Shown here one piece after another: positions 9,721 to 18,949 of a stretch of 64,000 nucleotides of DNA. This stretch comes from Aquabacterium soli (GTDB taxonomy: Bacteria; Pseudomonadota; Gammaproteobacteria; Burkholderiales; Burkholderiaceae_C). The position numbers and the translations under genes are program-made. The notes beneath the pieces are model-generated. The model saw only the letters and a list, made by a program, of their open reading frames with translations, was not told where the DNA came from and did not search any database. Within the stretch, counting starts at the first letter, position 1. Each line of letters opens with the position of its first letter. The stretch covers positions 245,599-309,598 of the forward strand of contig NZ_RSED01000006.1 of assembly GCF_003933735.1 (NCBI RefSeq), in the 5' to 3' direction.

Positions 9721-10238
9721 CACCGGGCCTCTGATCGGTCGGTGCTGTCGGCTTGTTCCCGGCCAGCCCTGCCCCAGCCACGGCGTTTGAGCCTCAGCAT
9801 GAAGCGCAGCACCTGCTGCTGTTCGGCGTCGAGCGCGTCGAAGAAATCGGCCAGGGCATCGATCAGGGTGGGCGCGGAGGCCTGCACGGCGGCGATGCGT
9901 TCGCTGAGCAGCAGGCGGGTGGCCTCGCGGTCCAGCGTGGTGCCAGCCAGCAGGTCTCGCAGCTCGGGCACGAGCACATCGCGGCGCAGCGCCTGTCGTT
10001 GTTGCTGTGCGGCGGCCAGCAGGCGGGCGAGGCGGGCCTGCTGCTCGCCGTTCAGGTCAAGACGCTGGCTGATGCGGTCAGCCAGCAACTCGACCAGGTC
10101 GGCGGCGTCGCCGTCGAAGTGCCCCAAATGGGCGCCGCTGTGGTGATGGGGGTGTCCGCGAGAATGTCCGTGATGGTGCCCATGGCGCTCCTGGTAGGCA
10201 TGGCGGTGGGCTCTGGCGAGTGCGTGAAAGAGGCTCAT
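9720..10238 (-). CDS. Spy/CpxP-like, His-rich N-terminus, stress-type protein
   Basis: A 172-residue protein. Residues 10-45 are extremely His-rich (RHGHHHGHSRGHPHHH), a likely metal-binding stretch. The remainder is predicted helical with the pattern LDLNGEQQARLARLLAAAQ, which resembles the LTxxQ/Spy-CpxP/metal-resistance family. No cleavable signal peptide is visible, unlike classical Spy or CpxP, so location is uncertain. It is the first gene of the four-gene operon with ferredoxin, regulator and kinase, a context typical of envelope- or metal-stress systems. Family call is moderate. Confidence 0.6.
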   Translation of the reverse strand: MSLFHALARAHRHAYQERHGHHHGHSRGHPHHHSGAHLGHFDGDAADLVELLADRISQRLDLNGEQQARLARLLAAAQQQRQALRRDVLVPELRDLLAGTTLDREATRLLLSERIAAVQASAPTLIDALADFFDALDAEQQQVLRFMLRLKRRGWGRAGREQADSTDRSEAR

Positions 10239-10301
10239 GAAGGCTCCTGTGATGGGATGGCTTCATGATCTCGGAAGCACCATGCGGGTGGGTCTCCGCG
10301 C

Positions 10302-10318
10302 GGTATCGCTGGGTATCG
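10302..10318. promoter_or_regulatory. direct repeat GGTATCG x2, candidate response-regulator box
   Basis: Two copies of GGTATCG start exactly 10 bases apart (10302 and 10312), 64 to 80 bases upstream of the Spy-like start. OmpR/PhoB-type regulators bind tandem direct repeats with 10-11 base spacing, so this could be the autoregulatory site of the operon. Assignment is inference. Confidence 0.4.
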
Positions 10319-10330
10319 TTTTGTTTCAGC

Positions 10331-12199
10331 TCAAGCCAGCTTGAAGCGCCCGACCGCCGCAGCCAGCGTGGCCGCCTGCTCGCGCAGGCTTTCGGCGGCG
10401 GCCGAACCTTCTTCCACCAGGGCCGCGTTCTGCTGCGTCATCGAGTCGAGCTGCAGCACGGCCGTGTTGACCTCGCCGATGCCCTGGCTCTGCTGCTGTG
10501 TGCCGCCGCTGATGCCGTCGATCAGCTGGGCCACGCGTCCGACGGAATCCAGCAGCTCGCGCATCGTTTCGCCCGCGTTGCGCACCTGCTCGCGCCCACC
10601 CTGGGCCTGCTCCATCGAAGCAACGATGAGGCCACGCACTTCCTTGGCCGCCTGGGCGCTGCGTTGCGCCAGTGATCGCACCTCGCCGGCCACCACCGCG
10701 AAACCTCGGCCCTGTTCGCCAGCACGAGCGGCTTCCACCGCGGCGTTCAACGCCAGGATGTTGGTCTGGAAGGCGATGCCATCGATCACGCCGATGATGT
10801 CGCCGATGCGGCGCGAGGATTCGTCGATGCCGCCCATCGTGCGCTCTACCTCGTCCATCGCGGCGCCGCCACGCGTGGCCACGGTCTGGGCCGAGCGCGC
10901 CAGGGCATTGGCCTCACGCGTGTTGGCCGCGTTGTTCTGCACCTGCTCGGTGAGCTGGCACATGGCGGCGGCCGTCTGCTGCAGCGAGCTGCTGGTCTGC
11001 TCGGTCCGGTTGCTCAGGTCCAGGTTGCCGGTGGCCACCTCGGCCGTGGCCGTGGCGATGGATTCGGACGAGGCGCGTACCTGGCGCACCATCTGCTGCA
11101 ACACATCGACGAAACGGTTGAAGGCCTCGGCCAGCTGGCCGATCTCGTCTTCGGTGTCCACCTGCATGCGACGGCTCAGGTCGCCATCGCCATTGGCGAT
11201 CTCGCCCAGCAGGGCGGCGGCGCGCCGCACAGGGGCCGCGATGGCGCCGGACACCCACACGATCAGCACCAGGGCCAGGCCACCGCCAACCACGCCGGCG
11301 AACAGCGGTGCTGTCCAGGCCACGCGGGTCACCTCGGCCAGCAGCTCGGCCTTGGGCACCGTGGCCACGACATAGGCATTGAGCTCGGGCACGTAGCTGG
11401 AGGCCAGCACGCGCTCACCCTCCGGACTCTCGTGCAGCACGTGGCTGAACTTCTGCTGGTCCTTGAGCAGCGTGGCCGCAGCTGGGGCGCTGAAGCCTGG
11501 CAGATCGGCCAATGCATGCTTGCCATCGGCCAGGGCCACATCGCGGTGCACGATCACCGTGCCATTGGCGCGCACCAGCATCACCGAGCCGGTCTCACCG
11601 ATGCGGTACTGCTGGATCTTGCTGGCCAGCGCGTTCACCGACAGGCCCAGGCCGGCCAGCCCGGCGTGGCCGGCACCGGCATCGAAGCGGGCGTTGATGA
11701 ACAGCATGAACTCGTTGCTGGACTTGTCCTTCTCCAGGTCGATGGAGTAGGGCTTGCCGCTGGCCAGGAACTTGGCGAACCAGCCTTCTTCAGGGCCCAC
11801 CGTGCGCTGCACGCCGGTCTCGCCCCAGTAGTGGCGGTTGGCCTCGGACAGCCAGTACACCGCCGCAGCTTGGTGCTTGGCCTTCAGGCGGGCGGCGTAG
11901 GCCTTGAAGGCCTCGGCGCCGTCTTCGGGCTGGCCGGCGGCTTCCCAGCGCATCAGGAAGTGGTTGTCGGCCATGTCGATCGAGGCCGTCAGAGGCTCGG
12001 CGATCTGGCGCTGGATGTCGGCACGCACGCCGTCGAGCACGGCGGGCAGCTCTTCGGCCACCACACGCTTTTCAAGCGCCCTCTGGGTGAGCACCACCCC
12101 GGTCACGACGGAGATGGCGATGAACAAGACCAGGCACGACAGCATGCTGGTCAGGAGCTTGCGCTGGATGGACCAGCGGCGAAAGGCGGCAAACGGCAT
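10331..12199 (-). CDS. methyl-accepting chemotaxis protein with periplasmic Cache-type domain
   Basis: A 622-residue chemoreceptor. Helix 1 is near 15-38, the periplasmic sensor (about 40-290) looks like a double Cache domain (ends [20 protein letters not shown]), helix 2 is near 300-318, and HAMP follows with [16 protein letters not shown]. The cytoplasmic signalling hairpin is unmistakable ([20 protein letters not shown], then [19 protein letters not shown]). The C-terminus ends FKLA without an NWETF-type CheR-binding pentapeptide. No che genes are nearby. The ligand is unknown; Cache receptors often bind organic acids or amino acids. Confidence 0.93.
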   Translation of the reverse strand: MPFAAFRRWSIQRKLLTSMLSCLVLFIAISVVTGVVLTQRALEKRVVAEELPAVLDGVRADIQRQIAEPLTASIDMADNHFLMRWEAAGQPEDGAEAFKAYAARLKAKHQAAAVYWLSEANRHYWGETGVQRTVGPEEGWFAKFLASGKPYSIDLEKDKSSNEFMLFINARFDAGAGHAGLAGLGLSVNALASKIQQYRIGETGSVMLVRANGTVIVHRDVALADGKHALADLPGFSAPAAATLLKDQQKFSHVLHESPEGERVLASSYVPELNAYVVATVPKAELLAEVTRVAWTAPLFAGVVGGGLALVLIVWVSGAIAAPVRRAAALLGEIANGDGDLSRRMQVDTEDEIGQLAEAFNRFVDVLQQMVRQVRASSESIATATAEVATGNLDLSNRTEQTSSSLQQTAAAMCQLTEQVQNNAANTREANALARSAQTVATRGGAAMDEVERTMGGIDESSRRIGDIIGVIDGIAFQTNILALNAAVEAARAGEQGRGFAVVAGEVRSLAQRSAQAAKEVRGLIVASMEQAQGGREQVRNAGETMRELLDSVGRVAQLIDGISGGTQQQSQGIGEVNTAVLQLDSMTQQNAALVEEGSAAAESLREQAATLAAAVGRFKLA

Positions 12200-12244
12200 G
12201 GGGTGGACAGCGTGGGAACAACAGGGAAGTCCCAGCTTTCGGCC

Positions 12245-12277
12245 GTTGTGCGGCAGAACTTAGTTCTGCCGCGCAAC
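12245..12277. repeat. 33-base near-perfect palindrome upstream of the chemoreceptor
   Basis: Arms GTTGTGCGGCAGAACT and AGTTCTGCCGCGCAAC are separated by one base and pair at 15 of 16 positions. It lies 46-78 bases upstream of the chemoreceptor ATG. No T tract follows on the minus strand, so it is more likely an operator or leader hairpin than a terminator. Confidence 0.7.
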
Positions 12278-12312
12278 GCCGACCAAGGCATTCGCACTTA
12301 CCCGCAAGCCCT

Positions 12313-12325
12313 GTGAATGATTCAC
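12313..12325. promoter_or_regulatory. 13-base palindrome GTGAATGATTCAC
   Basis: Perfect inverted repeat GTGAAT-G-ATTCAC, 114-126 bases upstream of the chemoreceptor start, beside the 33-base palindrome. Size and symmetry fit a dimeric regulator site. The regulator is unknown. Confidence 0.4.
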
Positions 12326-12351
12326 GCAGGGGCACCAAGGCGGCACGCAAG

Positions 12352-12370
12352 AGGCACCAGGGAGGTGCCT
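12352..12370 (-). terminator. stem-loop after pit gene, terminator-like without T tract
   Basis: Perfect 7-base stem AGGCACC / GGTGCCT with a 5-base loop, about 20 bases beyond the permease stop. Further GGCACC/GGTGCC copies at 12331-12336 and 12381-12387 allow alternative pairings. No T run follows, so intrinsic termination is uncertain. Confidence 0.45.
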
Positions 12371-12389
12371 GCCCCGCATTGGTGCCTGC

Positions 12390-13400
12390 TCAGAACAGCT
12401 GCAGGCTGATCCAGTAGGCCACGGCCGCCACGAAGGCTGCCGCCGGGATCGTGAGGATCCAGGCCCACACGATGTTGCCGGCCACACCCCAGCGCACGGC
12501 GCTGGCGCGCTGCACCGAGCCCACGCCGACGATGGCGCCGGTGATGGTGTGCGTGGTGGACACGGGCACGCCCATGGCCGTGGCAATGAAGAGCGTGAGC
12601 GCCCCACCGGTCTCGGCGCAGAAACCGCCCACGGGCTTGAGCTTGGTGATCTTCTGGCCCATGGTCTTGACGATGCGCCAGCCGCCGAACATGGTGCCCG
12701 CGCCGATGGCCAGGTAGCACATCACGATGGTCCAGGGGGGCGGCGAGGCGCTGTCGGCCGCGGCGTAGCCCGTGGAGATCAGCAGCATCCAGATGATGCC
12801 GATGGTCTTTTGCGCATCATTGCCGCCATGGCCCAGGCTGTACGCCCCGGCAGACACCAGCTGCAGCCGGCGGAACCAGCGGTCGGCCTTGAGCGGTGTG
12901 GTCCGGCGGAACAGCCAGGCCACCAGCACCATCATCATCGAGCCGAGGATGAAGCCCAGCAGCGGCGAGACGAAGATGAAAAGCACGGTACGCAAGATGC
13001 CGCTGGCCATCAGTGCGCCCGCGCCGGCCTTGGCAATCACGGCACCCACGATGCCACCGATCAGCGCGTGCGATGAACTGCTGGGGATGCCGTAGTACCA
13101 GGTCACCACGTTCCAGGTGATGGCCCCGGCCAGCGCCCCGAAGATCACGTGGACGTCGACCACCCCCGGATCGGCAATGCCCTTGCCCACCGTGGCCGCC
13201 ACACTGAGGTGGAAGACAAAGATGGCGATGACGTTGAAGAAGGCCGCGAACACCACGGCCTGCGTCGGCCGCAGCACCCCGGTGGACACCACGGTGGCGA
13301 TCGAGTTGGCCGCGTCGTGGAAGCCGTTCATGAAGTCGAACAGCAGCGCGAGCGCCACCAGAAGGAGGACGACCCACAGGGCCACCTGCGTGTGTTCCAT
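12390..13400 (-). CDS. pit: low-affinity inorganic phosphate permease, Pit family
   Basis: A 336-residue inner-membrane transporter that moves metal-phosphate with protons or cations. The PiT signature occurs in both halves: LFDFMNGFHDAANSIATVVS near residue 21 and GGNDAQKTIGIIWML near 195, with about ten helices. It starts 15 bases after a DUF47 gene, the usual Pit partner order. Length is shorter than the Escherichia PitA (about 500) but normal for the single-loop PiT branch in betaproteobacteria. Confidence 0.95.
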   Translation of the reverse strand: MEHTQVALWVVLLLVALALLFDFMNGFHDAANSIATVVSTGVLRPTQAVVFAAFFNVIAIFVFHLSVAATVGKGIADPGVVDVHVIFGALAGAITWNVVTWYYGIPSSSSHALIGGIVGAVIAKAGAGALMASGILRTVLFIFVSPLLGFILGSMMMVLVAWLFRRTTPLKADRWFRRLQLVSAGAYSLGHGGNDAQKTIGIIWMLLISTGYAAADSASPPPWTIVMCYLAIGAGTMFGGWRIVKTMGQKITKLKPVGGFCAETGGALTLFIATAMGVPVSTTHTITGAIVGVGSVQRASAVRWGVAGNIVWAWILTIPAAAFVAAVAYWISLQLF

Positions 13401-13415
13401 GACCCGCCCCGCCGA

Positions 13416-14063
13416 TCAGGAGTTCTCGAGGATCACGCCCTCGATCAGCTTGGCCACGTCCTCGCACTTGTCGGTGACGGTTTCGAGCAGCTCATAGATG
13501 GCCTTGAGCTTGATCACCTCGCGCACATCCGGCTCTTCACGGAACAGCTTGCTCATGGCCGCGCGCATCACTCGGTCGGCATCGGTCTCGAGCTGGTCGA
13601 TCTCTTCGCAGGTCTTGAGGGCTGCGGCGGCGGTGTTGGCATCGCCGATGTCGTGCAGCAGTGACACGGCGCTCTTGAGGCGCTCGGCACTCTTGACGCA
13701 CAGCTCGGTCAGGCGCTCGATCTCGGTGGTCATGCGGCGCACGTCGTACAGGGCCATGGTCTCGGCGGCGTCCTGCATCAGGTCGGCCACGTCGTCCATC
13801 GTGTTGATCAGCGAGTGGATCTGCTCGCGGTCGATCGGCGTGATGAACGTGATGTGCAGCAGGCGGTTGACCTCGCGGTTGACGCTGTCGGCGGCGCTTT
13901 CGGCAGCATCCACGTCCTGGTTGTACTTCTCGCGCAACTCGGGGTCGTTGTAATGCTTCACCAGCAGGGCAAACGCATGGGCGGCGGTCACGATGTGGCC
14001 GGCGTGCTGGTTGAACAGCTCAAAAAAATTGCCCTCACGGGGCAGCAGCTTTCCGAAAATCAT
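13416..14063 (-). CDS. DUF47/PhoU-like Pit accessory protein
   Basis: A 215-residue all-helical cytoplasmic protein of the DUF47 (TIGR00153, YkaA-like) family, related in fold to PhoU. Recognised by MIFGKLLPREGNFFELFNQHAGHI at the N-terminus (shown up to HAGHI, residues 1-24) and acidic metal-site-like patches such as EEIDQLETDADRV. It is encoded directly before pit (15-base gap). DUF47 proteins are thought to modulate Pit transport. A clear Pho box was not found upstream. Confidence 0.9.
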   Translation of the reverse strand: MIFGKLLPREGNFFELFNQHAGHIVTAAHAFALLVKHYNDPELREKYNQDVDAAESAADSVNREVNRLLHITFITPIDREQIHSLINTMDDVADLMQDAAETMALYDVRRMTTEIERLTELCVKSAERLKSAVSLLHDIGDANTAAAALKTCEEIDQLETDADRVMRAAMSKLFREEPDVREVIKLKAIYELLETVTDKCEDVAKLIEGVILENS

Positions 14064-14254
14064 GGGTGTGTCTCGTGCGCCCGGGGGGATCAGGGCTTGT
14101 GCAGCGAATCCGGCATTTTACCGTCACCCTGATCCGATCGGACCATGACCCTGTCACGAGTGCTTCACGGGAGATTGGCGCGATTCGTCAATTAGCCAAA
14201 AAACGCCGGCTTCCACCCTGGTCCGGGTAGCGCGCTCCCGTGCGGAAGTACGCA

Positions 14255-15211
14255 TCAGGGATGCGGGCTTTCCGGAGGGTGGTGCTGGCGCACGGCCCAG
14301 GCCACGCCGGCCACCAGCAGCACCATGGCCGCCACCTCCAAGGGGCGCGGCCATTGCTGCCCGTGCACGAAGCCGTACAGCAGGGCAAACAGGGTTTCGA
14401 AGATGATGAGCTGACCCGAGAGGGTGACCGGAACCCGCCGGCTGGCGATGTTCCAGAGTTGGTTGCCGACCATGGAGGCGCCCAGCGCCAGGCCGGCATT
14501 GACCAGCCAGAACATGGTCCAGTCGCGGCCGCTGGCCGCGCCGGCCTCGCCCGTGATGCGCGAACCGAACAGCGCCAGCCCTACCCCGCCGATCAGCAGC
14601 GCCATCACCCCGCTGCTCAGTCCATACAGCGCCGACCATTGCCCGCCGGTGAACTTGGCGTGCTGCTTCAGGTACCGTGCGTTGTCCACCGTGTACCAGG
14701 ACCAGCACAGCAAGGCGCCCACGGCACACGCGATGCCCAGCATCCGTGGCCCCAGCCCTTGGGCAGCCGCCGAGGCGTCCGCGTGCGTCAACACATCCAC
14801 GTTGATGCAGACCATGCCCAGGCCCACCACCAGCAACGGCCAGCGCAAGGCATGCAACGGTACGGCCCCATGGTCGCGCCGCCCCATCAGCGTGACCACC
14901 AGCGGCAGCAGCCCGATGATCAGCGAGGTCGGCGCGATGCCCGCCCACTGCACGCCGTAAGCCAGCAGCACGTAATAGACGATGTTGCCCGCCAGGGCCT
15001 GCCGCACCATGGCGGCCAGGTCATGCCGGTCAATGCGGCCCAGAGTACGGCCGAGCCCCGGCCCCAGGAACACCAGCGCGATCAGGCCATAGCAGACATA
15101 GCGCCCCACCGACAGCTCCCACGGGGTGAACGCCGGCAGCGAGCGTGGCGCCACGAACACCAGGCCCCACAAGGCCCCGGCCAGCAGGCCGCACAACACC
15201 CCGGTCATCAT
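14255..15211 (-). CDS. EamA/DMT-family transporter
   Basis: A 318-residue inner-membrane protein with about ten helices in two EamA repeats, the drug/metabolite transporter fold. It opens MMTGVLCGLLAGALWGLVFV and ends in a polar tail after VAWAVRQ. ATG at 15211 was chosen because a much longer in-frame reading (to 16273) only runs antisense through the penicillin-binding protein gene. It is divergent from that gene across 180 bases. Substrate unknown. Confidence 0.85.
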   Translation of the reverse strand: MMTGVLCGLLAGALWGLVFVAPRSLPAFTPWELSVGRYVCYGLIALVFLGPGLGRTLGRIDRHDLAAMVRQALAGNIVYYVLLAYGVQWAGIAPTSLIIGLLPLVVTLMGRRDHGAVPLHALRWPLLVVGLGMVCINVDVLTHADASAAAQGLGPRMLGIACAVGALLCWSWYTVDNARYLKQHAKFTGGQWSALYGLSSGVMALLIGGVGLALFGSRITGEAGAASGRDWTMFWLVNAGLALGASMVGNQLWNIASRRVPVTLSGQLIIFETLFALLYGFVHGQQWPRPLEVAAMVLLVAGVAWAVRQHHPPESPHP

Positions 15212-15391
15212 CGGCGAGCGCCTCGGTTCGAGTCCATGGGAGGCGGACCTTAACACCGGCCCTGCCCGCAGGCGTCCGGGAAACGGCATACTGCGTAGGA
15301 CAACGCCGACATCCCCTGGTGCAAGCAGCCGATGCCGCGATGGCCGATAGGCTGTCAAGCTGACGCGCATGCTCCGCGACACCCCTATCCC

Positions 15392-17821
15392 ATGAACCAA
15401 CGATTGGGCCAAGCCCTGAAGTACACCGGCCTGGCCGCAGCCACCCTGTCCATCCTGGGCGCCTTCTACGTGGCCTGGGTCGTTTCGCAGGCGCCCCCCG
15501 TGACGGCACTGGAAAACGCCACGCAGGCCGTGCCCAGCGTGATCCTGTCCAGCGACGGCAAGCAACTGGGCCGCCTGCAGCAGAACCGCCGCGAGCCCGT
15601 CACGCTCGAGCAGATCTCGCCCTGGGTGGTGCGCGCCCTGATCGACACCGAAGACCACCGCTTCCGCGAGCACGGCGGCGTCGACTGGCTGCGCAGCCTC
15701 AAGGCCATCCTGCGCACGGCCACAGGCCGCACCGAAGGCGGCTCGACGATCACGCAGCAGCTGGCGCGCAATGTGTTCCCGGAAGAGATCGGCCGGGCGC
15801 GCAACATCAACCGCAAGATCAAGGAAATCGTCACCGCCTGGCGCATCGAGGACCGCTACAGCAAGGACGAGATCCTGGTGGCCTATCTCAACAGCGTGCC
15901 CTTCCTGTACAACGCGGTGGGCATCGAGGCGGCCGCACGCACCTACTTCGACAAGCCGGCCCGCGAGCTGGACCCGCGCGAAAGCGCCACCCTGGTCGGC
16001 ATGCTCAAGGGCACCTACTACTACAACCCGGTGCAGTACCCCGAACGTGCGCTGGAGCGGCGCAACCTGGTGCTGCGTCAGATGGTACGTCGAGGTGATC
16101 TGTCGCAGGCCCTGTACGACTCGCTCAGCGACGAGCCGCTGCAGTTGCGATTCAAGCGGCTGGAAGAAGCGCCGGAGACCGCCCCCCATTTCACCGCCTA
16201 CGTGCGCAAGTGGCTGGAGACCTGGGCCGAGACCACCGACCATGATCTGCAACGCGACGGGCTGGTCATCCACACCACGCTGGACTCACGCCTGCAGGAG
16301 GCCGCCGCCGAGGCGGTGGAGCAGCAGGCACAGGCCCTGCAGCATGTGGCCGATGTGGAATGGAGCCAGCAGGGCATGGCCATGCAGTCGCGCTCGCTCG
16401 AAGACTACGCCGGCGCCGCCAAACGCGCCAAGGCCTTCGACTACTTCTGGCGCACGCGGGGCGCGCTGCTGCAGGAGGCCCTGCGCAAGACCGACGAATA
16501 CCGCGACCTGCGCAAGGCCGGCCGCGACGACAAAGCCGCACTGGCCACGCTCAAGGACAACGAGGCCGTGACCGCCCGTGTGCGCAACGCCCTGACGCGC
16601 CTCGAAGCCGGCCTGGTCGCTGTCGACCCGAGCACCGGCGCCGTGCGCGCCTGGGTGGGCAGCCGCGACCACGAGGTCGAGCAGTACGACCACGTGGCGC
16701 AGGCCCAGCGCCAGCCCGGCTCCACCTTCAAGCCCATCGTGTACGCGGCTGCGCTGCAGCAAGGCATCCCCGTCTCCAAGATCTACACCGACACGCCCGT
16801 GAGCATCCCCCTGGGCGACGGCAAGACCTGGCGCCCCACCGACATGTCGGGCAGCACCGGCCAGCCGATGACGATGTGGGAAGGCCTGGTCTATTCCAAG
16901 AACACCATCACCGCACAGGTGATGCAGGACGCGGGGCTGGACAACGTGGCCAACCTGGCACGCGCCATGGGCATCAACGACAGCAAGCTCGACAAGGTGC
17001 CCTCGATGGCCCTGGGCACCAGCCCGGTCACGCTGCTGGAGATGGCGTCGGTGTACGCCACCATCGCCGACCAGGGTCGCTACCGCCAGCCCTATGTGGT
17101 CGAACGCATCACCGACAAGGACGGCAACGTGCTGGCCGAGTTCGGTGCGCAGCCGCCCAAGCAGGTGCTGAGCAGCGAGGTGGACGATGACTTGATCGAC
17201 ATGACCCGCGGCGTGGTGCGACAGGGCACTGGCACGCTGGTGCGCAGCCGATTCGTGCCCGAAGGCGATCTTGCCGGCAAGACCGGCACCACCCAGAAGA
17301 ACATGGACGGGTGGTTCATGCTGATGACACCCAAGCTGGTGACCGGAGCGTGGGTGGGCTTCAACGACCAGCGCGTCACCATGCGCAGCAGTTACTGGGG
17401 CCAGGGTGGCCACAGCGCGCTGCTGCTGGTGGGCGATTTCATGCGGCGTGCCGTGAAGGGCAAATGGGTGGACACCAAGACCGCCTTCACCACGCCCGAG
17501 CGCCCACCGGTGATCGGCATGCACGAATGGGGTGAGGCGCCCGAGGAAGTGGTCGAAGGCGATCCCTCACTGCAGGATCCGTCCATGACCGATCCGACCC
17601 TGGCCGATCCCGGTGCGACACCGCCCGTCGAGAACGACGGCCTGGTCAGCGACCCGGCCAACACGGCACCCCGCCAGCCGATCCAGGCTGGGGGCGACAC
17701 CCCGCGCACCGCGCAGGAACTGGGCGACGCCCTGCGCAACATGGGCCGCGACCCGGACACCGGTGCGCAGGTGCAGCGTTCACCGATGGCGATAGAGCCG
17801 GCAAGGTCAGCCGCGCCCTGA
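15392..17821 (+). CDS. class A penicillin-binding protein, PBP1A-like
   Basis: An 809-residue bifunctional peptidoglycan synthase: an N-terminal helix (about 12-32), then a glycosyltransferase domain with EDHRFREHGGVDW and GGSTITQQLARN, then a transpeptidase with SxxK in QPGSTFKPI, SxN in YSKNTITA and KTGTTQ. Between the domains lies a charged, helical insert of about 80 residues (near 310-390). The C-terminal 90 residues are rich in Asp, Pro and Thr and look disordered. ATG at 15392 (MNQRLGQALKY) was preferred over an upstream in-frame start because it sits directly before the membrane anchor. It acts in the periplasm. No partner genes are adjacent. Confidence 0.93.
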   Translation: MNQRLGQALKYTGLAAATLSILGAFYVAWVVSQAPPVTALENATQAVPSVILSSDGKQLGRLQQNRREPVTLEQISPWVVRALIDTEDHRFREHGGVDWLRSLKAILRTATGRTEGGSTITQQLARNVFPEEIGRARNINRKIKEIVTAWRIEDRYSKDEILVAYLNSVPFLYNAVGIEAAARTYFDKPARELDPRESATLVGMLKGTYYYNPVQYPERALERRNLVLRQMVRRGDLSQALYDSLSDEPLQLRFKRLEEAPETAPHFTAYVRKWLETWAETTDHDLQRDGLVIHTTLDSRLQEAAAEAVEQQAQALQHVADVEWSQQGMAMQSRSLEDYAGAAKRAKAFDYFWRTRGALLQEALRKTDEYRDLRKAGRDDKAALATLKDNEAVTARVRNALTRLEAGLVAVDPSTGAVRAWVGSRDHEVEQYDHVAQAQRQPGSTFKPIVYAAALQQGIPVSKIYTDTPVSIPLGDGKTWRPTDMSGSTGQPMTMWEGLVYSKNTITAQVMQDAGLDNVANLARAMGINDSKLDKVPSMALGTSPVTLLEMASVYATIADQGRYRQPYVVERITDKDGNVLAEFGAQPPKQVLSSEVDDDLIDMTRGVVRQGTGTLVRSRFVPEGDLAGKTGTTQKNMDGWFMLMTPKLVTGAWVGFNDQRVTMRSSYWGQGGHSALLLVGDFMRRAVKGKWVDTKTAFTTPERPPVIGMHEWGEAPEEVVEGDPSLQDPSMTDPTLADPGATPPVENDGLVSDPANTAPRQPIQAGGDTPRTAQELGDALRNMGRDPDTGAQVQRSPMAIEPARSAAP

Positions 17822-17843
17822 GGCGATCTGGCGCCAACGCCCT

Positions 17844-17870
17844 CTTGAAATTGCGAAAGGCGACGCTAAC
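17844..17870 (+). promoter_or_regulatory. candidate heat-shock (sigma-32) promoter
   Basis: CTTGAAA at 17844-17850 matches the sigma-32 -35 consensus exactly. A weak -10 (GCTAAC) lies about 14 bases on. It sits 43 bases before the first Hsp20 start, where a heat-shock promoter is expected. The -10 match is poor. Confidence 0.4.
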
Positions 17871-17912
17871 TCGGGCAGGCAACCCCCTTCACCCATGGAA
17901 AGGAGACCTGCC

Positions 17913-18389
17913 ATGTACACCTCAGTCCTTAGTTTTCCCGCCAACGTCTTCACCGATTTCGATTGGTTGCGCCGCGAACTGAACGATGTCTTCGGAATGG
18001 CAGACCGCGCGCCCACAGGGATACGCGCCGTCGCCCCAGGTACCTACCCGGCCCTCAATGTCGGCCAAACGCCGCAGAGCGTGGAGATCTATGCCTTTGC
18101 GCCGGGCTTGGACGCCAGCAAGCTCGACGTCAACCTCGATCGTGGCGTGTTGACGATCTCTGGTGAGCGCTCCCCCACTTTGCCGGAGGCGCCTCAGGGC
18201 ACGGCCGAAGCCGCCGACAAGGTCACGGTCTATACCCGTGAACGCACCCACGGCCGCTTCCAGAGAGCCATCAGCCTCCCCGACGATGTGGATCCCGAGC
18301 GCGTGCAGGCCCACTACCGCGATGGCGTGCTGCACATCAGCGTCGCCCGCCGTGAAGAGGCCCAACCCCGTCGCATCGCCGTCCAGTAA
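17913..18389 (+). CDS. Hsp20/alpha-crystallin small heat-shock protein
   Basis: A 158-residue ATP-independent holdase. The alpha-crystallin domain spans about residues 45-145, with FAPGLDASKLDVNLDRGVLTI and the C-terminal strand DGVLHISVARREEAQPRRI. The N-terminal arm carries FDWLRRELNDVFG. ATG at 17913 has AAGGAG eight bases upstream, and a start 18 bases earlier lacks this. A second Hsp20 gene follows after 33 bases, so the two are probably co-expressed and may form mixed oligomers. Confidence 0.93.
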   Translation: MYTSVLSFPANVFTDFDWLRRELNDVFGMADRAPTGIRAVAPGTYPALNVGQTPQSVEIYAFAPGLDASKLDVNLDRGVLTISGERSPTLPEAPQGTAEAADKVTVYTRERTHGRFQRAISLPDDVDPERVQAHYRDGVLHISVARREEAQPRRIAVQ

Positions 18390-18422
18390 GAAGCGCAGCC
18401 GTCGCAACGAAAGGAGATTGAC

Positions 18423-18848
18423 ATGAATACCCAACTGCAAGCAGGCCAGAACAGCCCCGTAACCACCTCTCCGTCAGCCGGCGCCACCCGCCAGACGCCT
18501 GCCTCACAGAAGGACATGCCCGCCATCGTGCCACGCGTGGATGTGCTCGAAGACCAGACAGGCATCACGCTGCTGGCCGACCTGCCGGGCGTGGGTCGCG
18601 AGCAGCTGGAACTCAAGGTCGAGGGCGACACGCTCTGGATCGAAGGTACCGTCAACACACAGGTGCCTGAGGGCCTTGCCCCCATCCACATGGAACTGCG
18701 CGTGCCCCATTACCGCCGAGCCTTCACCTTGAGCCGGGAACTCGATCCCAGCGGCATCGCGGCCAGCTTGAAGGACGGCGTGCTGAATCTGCGCATTCCC
18801 AAGCAGGCACACGCCCAGCCAAGGCGCATCGAGGTGCAAGTGCACTGA
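18423..18848 (+). CDS. second Hsp20/alpha-crystallin protein
   Basis: A 141-residue small heat-shock protein with AGGAG before the start. The first 38 residues are polar and low in complexity; the alpha-crystallin domain has VLEDQTGITLLADLPGVGRE and the C-terminal pair LKDGVLNLRIPKQ. It differs clearly from the upstream paralogue, the usual arrangement of a class A/class B pair. It shares the upstream gene's probable heat-shock promoter. Confidence 0.93.
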   Translation: MNTQLQAGQNSPVTTSPSAGATRQTPASQKDMPAIVPRVDVLEDQTGITLLADLPGVGREQLELKVEGDTLWIEGTVNTQVPEGLAPIHMELRVPHYRRAFTLSRELDPSGIAASLKDGVLNLRIPKQAHAQPRRIEVQVH

Positions 18849-18949
18849 CCACGCACAACCCGGCCAGCGGACACGCGATCCGCCAGGGCCGGGTGGTGTC
18901 CTCCGAGGCCCGCATGTTAGATTTCCTGGATAGGCGGAGCGGAGACGAC

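Noticed and set aside
14064..14160. Possible Pho box before the DUF47/pit genes
   Set aside because: Only an isolated CTGTCAC-like half is visible on the plus strand; the second half and the correct orientation are missing.
14255..16273. 672-residue minus-strand reading frame
   Set aside because: Only the part from 15211 downward is a real transporter; the rest is antisense to the penicillin-binding protein gene and has no domain pattern.
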